From the NCBI RefSeq assembly GCF_013836145.1, contig NZ_CP057483.1:2914001-2978000 (forward strand): 64,000 bases of DNA. Reading direction: 5' to 3'. This DNA is from Citrobacter sp. RHB25-C09 (GTDB lineage Bacteria > Pseudomonadota > Gammaproteobacteria > Enterobacterales > Enterobacteriaceae). The notes under the pieces are model-generated. The model saw only the letters and a program-made list of their open reading frames with translations. It made no database searches and was not told the origin of the DNA. A program made the position numbers and the translations under genes. Below are positions 9,146 through 17,319 of the stretch, piece after piece (the stretch's first letter is position 1; each line of letters begins with the position of its first letter).

Positions 9146-9626
9146 GGTTGTACTCCGCATTAATGGCAGATACCGGACAACTGGCGGCACACGCGCCACA
9201 TCCGTTACATGCCTGGTTGTCGAGCTGCGGCTGATAAATACCGGACTGCGTTGGGCGAAAGATTATCGCCTGCGGTTCACAGCTATCCTGACAGCGACGA
9301 CACTCAACAGACTGATACGCCAGGCAGCCCTGCCCGAGGGTGAAAATCAGATCCCATGCCCTGGTGTGGCGCGGAGAAAACAGAGATTCGGGGCAAGCCT
9401 GCGCACACGCGTAGCAGAAACTGCATTCGTTTTGTTTGAAGTTAACGGTCGGATAGCCGCCCGGCCCGCGCTGTAGAACATCGTTTTCACAGCACTGAAT
9501 GCAGGCATCGCAACGGGTGCAATGAGAGAGAAAATGGGATTCTTCCATACTCCACGGCGGACGTATCCCGCTGCTGGCTTTACGCCAACTGCCTGTCAAT
9601 ATGCCTCGACGGGATAGATCAACCAT
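9135..9626 (-). CDS. napF: Ferredoxin-type protein NapF
   Basis: Cytoplasmic iron-sulphur protein of 163 residues, first gene of the operon and thought to take part in NapA maturation. It has three 4Fe-4S motifs: CTRCDACIQCCEND, CSFCYACAQACPES and CNGCGACAASCPVS. The conserved Met-x-x-SRRGILTG start follows the promoter region described at 9714-9780. Confidence 0.96.
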   Translation of the reverse strand: MVDLSRRGILTGSWRKASSGIRPPWSMEESHFLSHCTRCDACIQCCENDVLQRGPGGYPTVNFKQNECSFCYACAQACPESLFSPRHTRAWDLIFTLGQGCLAYQSVECRRCQDSCEPQAIIFRPTQSGIYQPQLDNQACNGCGACAASCPVSAINAEYNHAH

Positions 9627-9713
9627 GGCATCGCCCTTCCATAAACGACGCTCCCCCAGGCGGGGTGAACGACAATAAAAACCGCATTACAACTAAGTCA
9701 TTATTATGTTTGC

Positions 9714-9780
9714 TAAGATATTAAAGGATGTGTCAGAGGTGCATACCCCAATTGGGGTAAAACAGGTGGTGGGATCAAAA
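9714..9780 (-). promoter_or_regulatory. napF promoter with NarP/NarL 7-2-7 site and weak FNR-like site
   Basis: A perfect inverted heptamer pair, TACCCCA-AT-TGGGGTA, lies at 9744-9759 (centre 9751.5), the arrangement bound by NarP and NarL. An FNR-like half-site TTGAT (minus, 9778-9774) would give a site centred at 9771.5, exactly 20 bases upstream, but its second half (CCACC in place of ATCAA) is poor. A -10-like TATCTT lies at 9720-9715. With the start of transcription near 9707, the NarP site sits close to -44.5 and the FNR-like site close to -64.5, the E. coli napF arrangement as I recall it. Function is inferred. Confidence 0.72.
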
Positions 9781-10026
9781 GAGTGTCAAAGAAGCTTGTC
9801 AGAATGTGCTTCCCCGCACATTTCAAGCGGTTATATTTTATTCTATATAGCGAGAGAACTCCACGATTTATTATATTGAGTAAGACGTAAAACACGAAAT
9901 AAAACACCAGATCAAAGCAAAATGATCAGTCATTAAATCTTAAAATTACGTAAAGAGATATTAATAATCTTGATGAATATGTTAACCTGCCGCGAAAATC
10001 GTTCATAAGACCAAAAAGGACCCCCT

Positions 10027-10536
10027 GTGAACTCAAAACTGAAGACAATTGTCCCTGCCATTTTATTCGCGACTTTCGCCAGCACCGCTGTACTGGCGGC
10101 CTCTGTTGATATGAATACGCAACCGCTGGAAAAAATAGCCCCCTATCCGCAGGCGGAAAAAGGCATGAAGCGTCAGGTCATTCAATTACCCCCGCAGGAA
10201 GATGAATCTACTCTGAAAGTGGAACTGATGCTGGGTCAAACGCTGGAGGTGGACTGCAATCAGCATCGCCTCGGCGGCGAACTGGAAAGCAAAACGCTGG
10301 AAGGCTGGGGCTATGACTATTATGTGTTTGATAAAGTCACGTCTCCGGTATCAACCATGATGGCCTGCCCGGACGGCAAGAAAGAGCAGAAATTCGTGAG
10401 CGCTTATCTGGGCAATGACGGCATGCTGCGCTACAACAGCAAACTGCCGATCGTGGTCTATGCTCCGGCTAATGTTGAAGTGAAATACCGGATCTGGAAA
10501 GCGGAAGAGAAGATTCAGGACGCGGTGGCGCGATAA
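10027..10536 (+). CDS. eco: Ecotin, periplasmic serine protease inhibitor
   Basis: Dimeric periplasmic inhibitor of trypsin-fold serine proteases, 169 residues. The Sec signal peptide ends near STAVLAASV. The reactive-site loop STMMACPDG has Met as the inhibitory residue next to the conserved Cys, and the partner Cys is in VDCNQ. The start is GTG at 10027, six bases after AAGGA; the codon aligned with the E. coli start Met is CTG (codon 5). The gene stands alone and is followed by a BIME. Confidence 0.96.
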   Translation: MNSKLKTIVPAILFATFASTAVLAASVDMNTQPLEKIAPYPQAEKGMKRQVIQLPPQEDESTLKVELMLGQTLEVDCNQHRLGGELESKTLEGWGYDYYVFDKVTSPVSTMMACPDGKKEQKFVSAYLGNDGMLRYNSKLPIVVYAPANVEVKYRIWKAEEKIQDAVAR

Positions 10537-10544
10537 ACAATATT

Positions 10545-10623
10545 GTGCCGGATGGCGGCTTACCGCCTTATCCGGCCTACAGACATCTGAACCAGGCCGG
10601 ATAAGCGCAGCGCCATCCGGCGC
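10545..10623. repeat. BIME (two REP units) between eco and mqo
   Basis: Two inverted REP units: GTGCCGGATGGCGG to TATCCGGCCTAC at 10545-10580, and AGGCCGGATAAGC to GCCATCCGGCGC at 10594-10623. They fill the gap between the convergent eco and mqo genes and may also act as the transcription end for both. Confidence 0.9.
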
Positions 10624-10629
10624 ATCGGT

Positions 10630-12285
10630 TTACAGCGCGATATCCGCCACTTCTTTACGCGCAGGCTGCGCCAGAGGCTTAAGCTGCGCTTTCGGCGCGG
10701 TATCGGCAACCTGCGGCTGGTCATATTTCAGACCGAGCACTTCGCTGGTGTATTTCAGTTCCCGCTCCGTCGCCTCTACGTTCCCGTTCAGCTTCGTGCC
10801 GTAAGACGGAATAATCGTTTTCAGCTTTGCCTGCCACTGCGGGCTGTTCACTTTGTCCTTAAAGACCGTTTCCATCAGATGCAGCATAATCGGTGCCGCT
10901 GTTGATGCGCCTGGCGAAGCGCCAAGCAGCGCCGCAACGGTTCCCTCTTTGTCGCTCACCACTTCGGTTCCCAGACGCAGTACTCCGCCTTTGTCTTCAT
11001 CACGCTTGATAATCTGTACGCGCTGACCGGCCTGCCACAAACGCCAGTCCTCTTTTTTCGCCTGCGGATAGTACTCTTTCAGCGCGTCGAAACGATCGTC
11101 TTCGCTCAGCATCACCTGACTAATCAGGTATTTCACCAGATCAAAGTTATCCAGCCCTACGTTAACCATTGGCATAAAGTTCGACGTCGTCGTGGAGCTC
11201 AGCAGATCCCACAGCGAACCGTTCTTGAGGAATTTGGTTGAAAAGGTAGCGAACGGCCCAAACAGCACCACGCGTTTACCATCCAGAACACGGGTATCGA
11301 TATGCGGTACCGACATCGGCGGTGCGCCCACCGAAGCCTGACCGTAGACTTTCGCCAGGTGACGGTTCACCACATCCGGATTTTCTGCCACCAGGAACTG
11401 TCCGCCAACCGGGAAACCCGCGTACTCGTCGGCTTCAGGAATACCGGTTTCCTGCAACAGTTTCAGCGCCGCGCCACCTGCACCGATAAAGACAAACTTC
11501 GCTTTAATGTGATGTTCCGCTTCGCCGTTTTTCAGATCGGCGACGGTTACCGTCCAGGTGTTATCCTCATTACGCTTGAAGCCACGAACTTCCGTGCTCA
11601 GTTTCAGCGCAAAGTTGGGCTTTTTCTGCAACGATGCAATCAGTTGTCGTGTGATTTCGCCGTAGTTCACGTCGGTACCGATTTCCGTGCGCGTGGCCGC
11701 CACTTTTTGTTGCGGATCGCGCCCTTCCATGACCAGCGGCGCCCATTCTTTTATTTGCGCATGGTCTTCGGAATAGCGCATGCCACGGAACAGCGTGCTC
11801 TGCTGTAATGCCGCGTAGCGAGCGCGCAGGAAATTGACGTTTTCATCCCCCCAGACAAAGCTCATATGCGGGACGGTGGTGATAAAGGATCGCGGATCGT
11901 GCATTACGCCGCTGTTCACCTGGTGCGCCCAAAACTGGCGTGAAATCTGGAAGGTTTCGTTGATTTCAACCGCTTTTTCAATACTGATGCTACCGTCAGC
12001 TTTCTTCGGCGTGTAGTTCAGTTCCATCAGCGCGGAGTGCCCGGTCCCGGCGTTGTTCCAGCCGTTCGAACTTTCCTGCGCTACACCATCAAGACGTTCC
12101 ACCATGGTCATTGACCAGTCTGGTTCCAGTTCCTGAAGATACGTTCCCAGTGTGGCACTCATGATACCGCCACCGATCAGCAGCACATCCGTTTCCTGCT
12201 CTTCTGTCGCTTTCGCTTTTGCCGCCATGGAGACAGCATTCAGCCCAACGGCCATCGTGAAGAGCATGGCAGTCACTTTTTTCAT
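10630..12285 (-). CDS. mqo: Malate:quinone oxidoreductase
   Basis: Peripheral membrane FAD enzyme that oxidises malate to oxaloacetate and reduces ubiquinone, a membrane-linked alternative to malate dehydrogenase. The 551-residue protein has the dinucleotide fold VLLIGGGIMSATLG near residue 34, the NGWNNAGTGHSALMEL motif, and a C-terminal LGASPGAST segment typical of Mqo. A hydrophobic N-terminal stretch precedes the FAD fold. The gap to the next, divergent gene is 191 AT-rich bases and presumably carries both promoters. Confidence 0.97.
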   Translation of the reverse strand: MKKVTAMLFTMAVGLNAVSMAAKAKATEEQETDVLLIGGGIMSATLGTYLQELEPDWSMTMVERLDGVAQESSNGWNNAGTGHSALMELNYTPKKADGSISIEKAVEINETFQISRQFWAHQVNSGVMHDPRSFITTVPHMSFVWGDENVNFLRARYAALQQSTLFRGMRYSEDHAQIKEWAPLVMEGRDPQQKVAATRTEIGTDVNYGEITRQLIASLQKKPNFALKLSTEVRGFKRNEDNTWTVTVADLKNGEAEHHIKAKFVFIGAGGAALKLLQETGIPEADEYAGFPVGGQFLVAENPDVVNRHLAKVYGQASVGAPPMSVPHIDTRVLDGKRVVLFGPFATFSTKFLKNGSLWDLLSSTTTSNFMPMVNVGLDNFDLVKYLISQVMLSEDDRFDALKEYYPQAKKEDWRLWQAGQRVQIIKRDEDKGGVLRLGTEVVSDKEGTVAALLGASPGASTAAPIMLHLMETVFKDKVNSPQWQAKLKTIIPSYGTKLNGNVEATERELKYTSEVLGLKYDQPQVADTAPKAQLKPLAQPARKEVADIAL

Positions 12286-12476
12286 ATTGTTAATGCCTTA
12301 CTTTTTATCGCGTTTTTACGCTGTTTTGCAGGTGAAAATGGAGCGGCACCAACGTTAACACTTCAGCATTAAGATTTAAATATTGTTTATTAATTATATT
12401 AAAAGTTTAATTATGTTATTATTATGTTTAAGTTTTACGCAATTAATAGCACTCCATCCCCGATCTGAGAATTACT

Positions 12477-13679
12477 ATGCCAGCGACCTCCACCTCTGCC
12501 AGTACAGCTGAACACACCGTCAGCAATGTCCTCTGCGCACCTCGCCTGCTGTTACGTGAAACGCTTGCCGGTGTGATCACCGCGCTGGCGCTGATTCCGG
12601 AGGTGATTTCCTTCTCCGTTATTGCAGGCGTTGATCCGAAAGTGAGCCTGATTGCCTCGGTGGTTTTATGTCTGGCGATGTCCGTACTGGGTGGACGTCC
12701 GGCGATGGTCACCGCAGCGGCAGGATCCGTGGCGTTGGTGATCGGCCCGATGGTGCATCAGCACGGTGTTCAGTACATCCTGCCTGCCGTGGTGATGGCT
12801 GGCATTATCCAGATATTGTTTGGCCTCACCAGAATGGCGCGCCTGATGCGCTTCATTCCTGCGGCCGTCATGACCGGCTTTGTGAATGCCCTCGGCATTC
12901 TCATTTTCTTTGCTCAGGTTCCGCATTTCTGGAGCAAAAGCCCGCTGATTTGGGGAATGTTTGTTCTGACTTTACTTATTGTGCTGTGGGCGCCTCGCGT
13001 GATTAAAAGCATACCTGCACCGCTGATAGCCATTGTCTTACTGACGGTGTTTACGGTGACTACCGGGCAACTACTGCCTACGGTGGGCGACGAAGGTTCG
13101 ATGAGCGGCGGATTGCCGGGACTGACACAGTTGCAGGTGCCCCTGAACCTGGAGACGCTGATGATTATCTGGCCCTGCGCACTCAGTATTGCCTTCGTTG
13201 GGCTAATGGAATCGCTACTGACGGCAAAGCTGGTGGACGATTTGACGGTGACGCCGTCGAACAAGAATCGTGAAAGTACCGGCCTGGGGATTGCGAATAT
13301 TATGGCGGGTTTTTACGGTGGCATTGCAGGCTGTGCAATGATCGGCCAGACCATCGTCAACGTGGAGATGGGTCAGGGGCGCAGCCGTGTTTCAACATTT
13401 TCCGCTGGCATAGTTTTACTGCTGCTGGTAACCGCACTGAGCGACCTCATGGCAAAAATCCCGATGTCAGTGTTGGCAGGAATTATGGTGATTGTGGCAG
13501 TAAAAACATTCAGCTGGCACAGCATTCAACCCGCGACTCTGTCGAAATTACCGCTAATTGAAACACTGGTGATGATCGTGACCGTGGGCGCCACAGTGTA
13601 CACCGGCAACCTGGCGATTGGCGTGGTTGCCGGCGTGGCGGTTATGGGATTGCTGCCGCGAGTAGTGAAGAAGGCGTAG
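12477..13679 (+). CDS. SulP-family anion transporter lacking a STAS domain
   Basis: Predicted inner-membrane anion transporter of 400 residues, almost all hydrophobic (about 10-12 helices). The first segments LIPEVISFSVIAGVDPKVSL and SVLGGRPAMVTAAAGSVAL, and the later GFYGGIAGCAMIGQTIVNV, match SulP (sulfate/bicarbonate) signatures. Typical members end in a cytoplasmic STAS domain; here the protein stops after the last membrane segment (LLPRVVKKA). The substrate cannot be told from sequence. It is absent between mqo and yojI in E. coli K-12 and is flanked by REP repeats, so it looks like an accessory gene. The start is the first Met; no strong ribosome binding site is visible. Confidence 0.85.
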   Translation: MPATSTSASTAEHTVSNVLCAPRLLLRETLAGVITALALIPEVISFSVIAGVDPKVSLIASVVLCLAMSVLGGRPAMVTAAAGSVALVIGPMVHQHGVQYILPAVVMAGIIQILFGLTRMARLMRFIPAAVMTGFVNALGILIFFAQVPHFWSKSPLIWGMFVLTLLIVLWAPRVIKSIPAPLIAIVLLTVFTVTTGQLLPTVGDEGSMSGGLPGLTQLQVPLNLETLMIIWPCALSIAFVGLMESLLTAKLVDDLTVTPSNKNRESTGLGIANIMAGFYGGIAGCAMIGQTIVNVEMGQGRSRVSTFSAGIVLLLLVTALSDLMAKIPMSVLAGIMVIVAVKTFSWHSIQPATLSKLPLIETLVMIVTVGATVYTGNLAIGVVAGVAVMGLLPRVVKKA

Positions 13680-13680
13680 C

Positions 13681-13779
13681 CGCCATCCGGCTATCCTGCG
13701 CCTGATGGCGCTTCGCTTATCAGGCCTACGGGCACAGCGCAATTTGTAGGCCGGATAAGGCGTAGCCGCCATCCGGCAT
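13681..13779. repeat. BIME between the SulP gene and yojI
   Basis: REP-type units at 13681-13731 (GCCATCCGG ... CTTATCAGGCCTAC) and 13746-13779 (GTAGGCCGGATAAGGCG to GCCATCCGGCA), in the gap between convergent genes. Possible transcription end for both. Confidence 0.88.
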
Positions 13780-13796
13780 CGTTCAGACACAGTGGA

Positions 13797-15440
13797 CTAC
13801 GCGGTACGCGCGACGGCATCACGGGACGCCGCATCGCGCTCATCGCCCACCAGTTCGCTCAACTGCCCGTCACGCATTTCCAGCAGGCGGTCGGCGTGGA
13901 CAAAATAGTGGTCGTCATGACTGATGGCGAAAATGGTTTTCCCCATCTCTTGCATGAGCGGCAGCAGCACCTGATAGAATTCGCGACGGAAATGCGGATC
14001 CTGATCGGCCGCCCACTCATCAAGCAAAATGATATCGCGCTCTTCCGCTAACGCCAGCAGTAGCGCCACGCGCTTCTTCTGCCCTTTCGACAGCTTCAGA
14101 TTAAGAATTCGTCCGTCGCTCAGTTCCAGCTTGTTCGCCATTTTCAAATGCGCCAGCCACTGCTCAACCAGTGCAGGGTTTGCCGGTTTGCCCTCTGGCC
14201 CTAACAGTTGGTCGAATAGCCAGACGTCTGTAAAGACTGCCGAGAACAATTTGCGGTAATCTTCCGGCGTCCCGGTCGCGACCGGCTTACCATCGAGTAA
14301 AATCTCCCCTGACTGGGGCTGGTACAGTCCGGTCAGCAGCATAGCCAACGTCGATTTACCGCTACCGTTCCCGCCGATCAGAAACAGCAGTTCACCCCGA
14401 TGGATCGTCAGGTTCACTGGCCCGACTGAAAACGCATTGTCCTGATAGTGAAACATTACGTTACGCAGTTCGAGGGTTTTCCAGTCCGGAAACGCCTTCG
14501 GGCGCGGGAATTCCGCCTTAAACGGGGCAAGATCGAATTTATTGAGTTTGTTAAAGGCGACCTGCGCCGTCAGCAGCGTCGGCAGCGCGCCCACCGCGGA
14601 CAGCAGCGGAGTCCGCAGAAACAGAAGCGTCAGTGAATAGGTTGCCGCAACGTTGGTATCTGCCCAACCGAGGCTATTTGCCATCCAGAACACCAGCCCA
14701 ATCGCCCCAAGCAACATAATGTTTGACCAGTTCACCGCGCTCAGGTGGAAGGTATCCGCGCGAATGATGTGGTGGCGATATTCCTTCGCATCCGGAATAT
14801 ACAGCGTATTAAAGATATGCTCCGCCCGTTCGCGGTTCAGCGTCAGCTCTTTGCGCCCTTCCAGCACGGTTTGATAATCGTTGTATAGCTTATCCTCGGT
14901 TTCACGCAACGTTGCCATATGCCGGTAAACGCGGGCCACCAGTACAAAGCCGCCCCAGATTGTGATCGCCATCCAGATGACGGTGACCAGCAGCATTTTG
15001 GTCGACAGCGTCGCCAGATAAGCCGCAGAACCAAGGGTGAGAATGATCCCCTGTACCAGTTCCGGCAGGCGGACAAACGCAATGGTGATATTGCGGACAT
15101 CGCTGGTTAACCCCGCCAGTAGCGAAGCGCTGCCCAGTTGCTCAATCCGCTCAACGTGGGTATCAAGAATACGTTTAATGAACTCGCTACGCAGTCGATA
15201 GACAAAGTGGTGCCCCAGTGTAGTCAGCGCCAACTGTGAGCCCAGCGTCACCGCCATCAGCAGTAGCAGTAAGCCGAGAAATTCCGGCAGCACCAGCAGG
15301 GAGGTATCCGCGGTTTCAATAAGTCGCTGATTGATAAAGGCAATAAGGCCGATACCCAACGCGGCGCTGGCAAGGCTGAGCGCCATCACGCCGATAAATG
15401 GCCAGCGATACTGCCGCCAGACAAGAAGGAGAAGTTCCAT
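13797..15440 (-). CDS. yojI: ABC transporter/peptide exporter YojI
   Basis: Single-chain exporter half-transporter of 547 residues. In E. coli it pumps microcin J25 out with TolC. Six membrane helices fill residues 1 to about 310. The ATPase domain has Walker A GGNGSGKST, signature LSKGQKKRVALL and Walker B IILLDEWAADQDP. It lies 75 bases downstream of alkB on the same strand and may be partly co-transcribed with ada-alkB. Confidence 0.95.
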   Translation of the reverse strand: MELLLLVWRQYRWPFIGVMALSLASAALGIGLIAFINQRLIETADTSLLVLPEFLGLLLLLMAVTLGSQLALTTLGHHFVYRLRSEFIKRILDTHVERIEQLGSASLLAGLTSDVRNITIAFVRLPELVQGIILTLGSAAYLATLSTKMLLVTVIWMAITIWGGFVLVARVYRHMATLRETEDKLYNDYQTVLEGRKELTLNRERAEHIFNTLYIPDAKEYRHHIIRADTFHLSAVNWSNIMLLGAIGLVFWMANSLGWADTNVAATYSLTLLFLRTPLLSAVGALPTLLTAQVAFNKLNKFDLAPFKAEFPRPKAFPDWKTLELRNVMFHYQDNAFSVGPVNLTIHRGELLFLIGGNGSGKSTLAMLLTGLYQPQSGEILLDGKPVATGTPEDYRKLFSAVFTDVWLFDQLLGPEGKPANPALVEQWLAHLKMANKLELSDGRILNLKLSKGQKKRVALLLALAEERDIILLDEWAADQDPHFRREFYQVLLPLMQEMGKTIFAISHDDHYFVHADRLLEMRDGQLSELVGDERDAASRDAVARTA

Positions 15441-15515
15441 TTAAACAACCCGGAAAAGGAATAACAGCCCGCAGTTTAAACATCCCAGCACTTTCAGCAA
15501 TAATAATTCTTATTT

Positions 15516-16166
15516 TTATTCGTTTTTACCTGCCTGGCGAAAGGTCAGATTGTAGCGACAGTCAGCGGTAATGGGATGAACTCCGTCCTTCAGCGGCTGA
15601 ATGCCGTGATAAAAGAGTCGCGATTCTCCTCCCCAGACCACCACATCGCCATGTTCCAGCAAAATGCGCTTCAGCGGATCGTTACGCTTCAGGCCACCAA
15701 ACTGGAAAACGGCCGGTAAGCCCAGCGAGACAGAGACAATCGGCGCGCGGAGATCCGCTTCGTCTTTATCCTGATGCAGCGAGAGTTTAGCGCCTGGCGC
15801 GTAGCGGTTAATCAAGCAGGCATCCGGCTGAAAGTCAGGATACCCCGCGGCTGTTGCCGCCTGCTGGCACAGGGTGGCGAATGATGCAGGAAAAGGCGGC
15901 CACGCAAGACCGGTAAGGGGATCGACTGGAGAATACAGATAGCCGTGGCGGTCGGTGGTCCAGCCCAGCCGCCCACAGTTGGTCATCGCCACCGACATGG
16001 TATAACCACCCGGAGTGATCATCTGACGAAACGGCGACTGGCTGGCAACCATTGCAATATCCTGCACCAGCTGTTGCGCCGTACTAAAAGCAAAGCGCCG
16101 GAGTATCACCGCGCCGGGAGCCAGCGGCTCCTGCCACGGTTGTTCATCAGCAAACAGATCGAGCAT
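15516..16166 (-). CDS. alkB: DNA/RNA oxidative demethylase AlkB
   Basis: Fe(II)/2-oxoglutarate dioxygenase that removes methyl groups from 1-methyladenine and 3-methylcytosine. The start MLDLFADEQP gives 216 residues, the E. coli length; the longer upstream frame lies inside ada. The metal-binding HQDKDE motif (HxD) and a later His in FYHGIQP are present, as are C-terminal arginines (CRYNLTFRQ) that bind 2-oxoglutarate. Its ATG shares a base with the ada stop (TAATG at 16168-16164), so it is translationally coupled to ada. Confidence 0.97.
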   Translation of the reverse strand: MLDLFADEQPWQEPLAPGAVILRRFAFSTAQQLVQDIAMVASQSPFRQMITPGGYTMSVAMTNCGRLGWTTDRHGYLYSPVDPLTGLAWPPFPASFATLCQQAATAAGYPDFQPDACLINRYAPGAKLSLHQDKDEADLRAPIVSVSLGLPAVFQFGGLKRNDPLKRILLEHGDVVVWGGESRLFYHGIQPLKDGVHPITADCRYNLTFRQAGKNE

Positions 16167-17230
16167 TATCCCTCCTCGCCGGGCGACTCGCGCCGGAGAA
16201 GCTGCGCTTTGCGTGAGACACCCCATCGATAGCCTGAGAGCGATCCATCCCCGCGCACCACCCGATGACACGGGATGACAATCGCCAGTTTATTCGCGCC
16301 ACAGGCACTGGCGACCGCACGAACCGCTTTCGGTTTGCCAATCGCCTGGGCCAGTTGCTGATAGCTCACGGTTTCACCGCAGGGAATGGTACGCAGCGCC
16401 TGCCAGACCTGCTGCTGAAAAGCCGTTCCCTGAATATCCAGCGGCAGGGACAGCGGCACGTTACGCCCGTCAATGCTGGCGATAACATTACGAATGCGCT
16501 GCTGGAAGTTGTCATCAGCAGGTTCATCGCGGGCAGCCGGAAACAGCATTTGCAGTTCGGTCACCAGCGCAGCATCGTCATCTCCTAACAGGATGGCGCA
16601 AATCCCGCGTTCGCTTTCAGCCACCAGACAGCGCCCGAGGGAGCTATCCGTCAGCGCATAGCGTACCGCCAGTTTCTCGCCTCCTTTGCGGAACTGCTTC
16701 GCTGTCATACCCAGTGTCGCATCAGCGTGACGATAGTAGCTGCTGCTGTCAGGAAAACCGGCGTTCAGAATGGCCTGCGTTACGCTCTCACCCTGGGTCA
16801 ACGCCTCCCGCAGGCGTCGGGCGCGATACGACTGCTGCCAGGCTTTTGGCGTCATTCCGGTTGTGGCTTTAAAAAGACGGTGTAAATGATAAGGACTCAT
16901 TGCCACCTGCTGTGCAAGCTCATCCAGCGTGATGGGGGAATCTTGCTCAAGGAGTTGACAAGCGCGGGTGATTTTATCCAGTCGGTGCTGTTGCGCATGT
17001 TCTTTATCCGGCTGGCAGCGTTTGCACGGCCGGAAACCAGCAGCCAGCGCCGCCTGTACATCCGGGAAGAACTGCACGTTTTTGCGCAGCGCATGTTTTG
17101 CCGTACAGGAAGGTCGGCAAAAAATGCCAGTGGTCCTTACCGCAAAGACAAACTGGCCATCGGCGTCAGCATTGCGCTCCAGCACCGATTGCCAGCATTG
17201 TTCATCATTTATGCGTAGGCTATTTTTCAT
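16166..17230 (-). CDS. ada: Bifunctional regulator and methylated-DNA repair protein Ada
   Basis: Repairs O6-methylguanine and methyl phosphotriesters and, once methylated at Cys38, activates the adaptive response. The start MKNSLRINDE (17230) is preceded by GAAGGAGT and gives 354 residues, as in E. coli; a Met five codons upstream is less well placed. Residues visible: zinc cysteines Cys38, Cys42, Cys69 and Cys72 (FCRPSC, CKRC), an AraC-type DNA-binding domain (about 85-185), and methyl acceptor Cys321 in IVIPCHRVV. It forms an operon with alkB. A candidate Ada box lies 77 bases upstream. Confidence 0.97.
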   Translation of the reverse strand: MKNSLRINDEQCWQSVLERNADADGQFVFAVRTTGIFCRPSCTAKHALRKNVQFFPDVQAALAAGFRPCKRCQPDKEHAQQHRLDKITRACQLLEQDSPITLDELAQQVAMSPYHLHRLFKATTGMTPKAWQQSYRARRLREALTQGESVTQAILNAGFPDSSSYYRHADATLGMTAKQFRKGGEKLAVRYALTDSSLGRCLVAESERGICAILLGDDDAALVTELQMLFPAARDEPADDNFQQRIRNVIASIDGRNVPLSLPLDIQGTAFQQQVWQALRTIPCGETVSYQQLAQAIGKPKAVRAVASACGANKLAIVIPCHRVVRGDGSLSGYRWGVSRKAQLLRRESPGEEG

Positions 17231-17306
17231 TGTGGACTCCTTCATTAAGCATAGTGCCTGCTTAGTGTCAGTGTGTCCGAAACAGATTGCGCAAAAACCT
17301 GCAATC

Positions 17307-17319
17307 TTGCTTTTTAATT
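17307..17319 (-). promoter_or_regulatory. Candidate Ada box upstream of ada
   Basis: On the minus strand the bases read AAT-TAAAAA-GCAA, an exact fit to the AAT-N6-GCAA pattern bound by methylated Ada. It lies about 77 bases before the ada start and overlaps the last codon and stop of apbE. Its role in autoregulation is inferred from E. coli. Confidence 0.65.

Noticed and set aside
9713..9907. 64-codon minus-strand frame in the nap-eco gap
   Set aside because: Overlaps the nap promoter sites, has low-complexity composition and no ribosome site.
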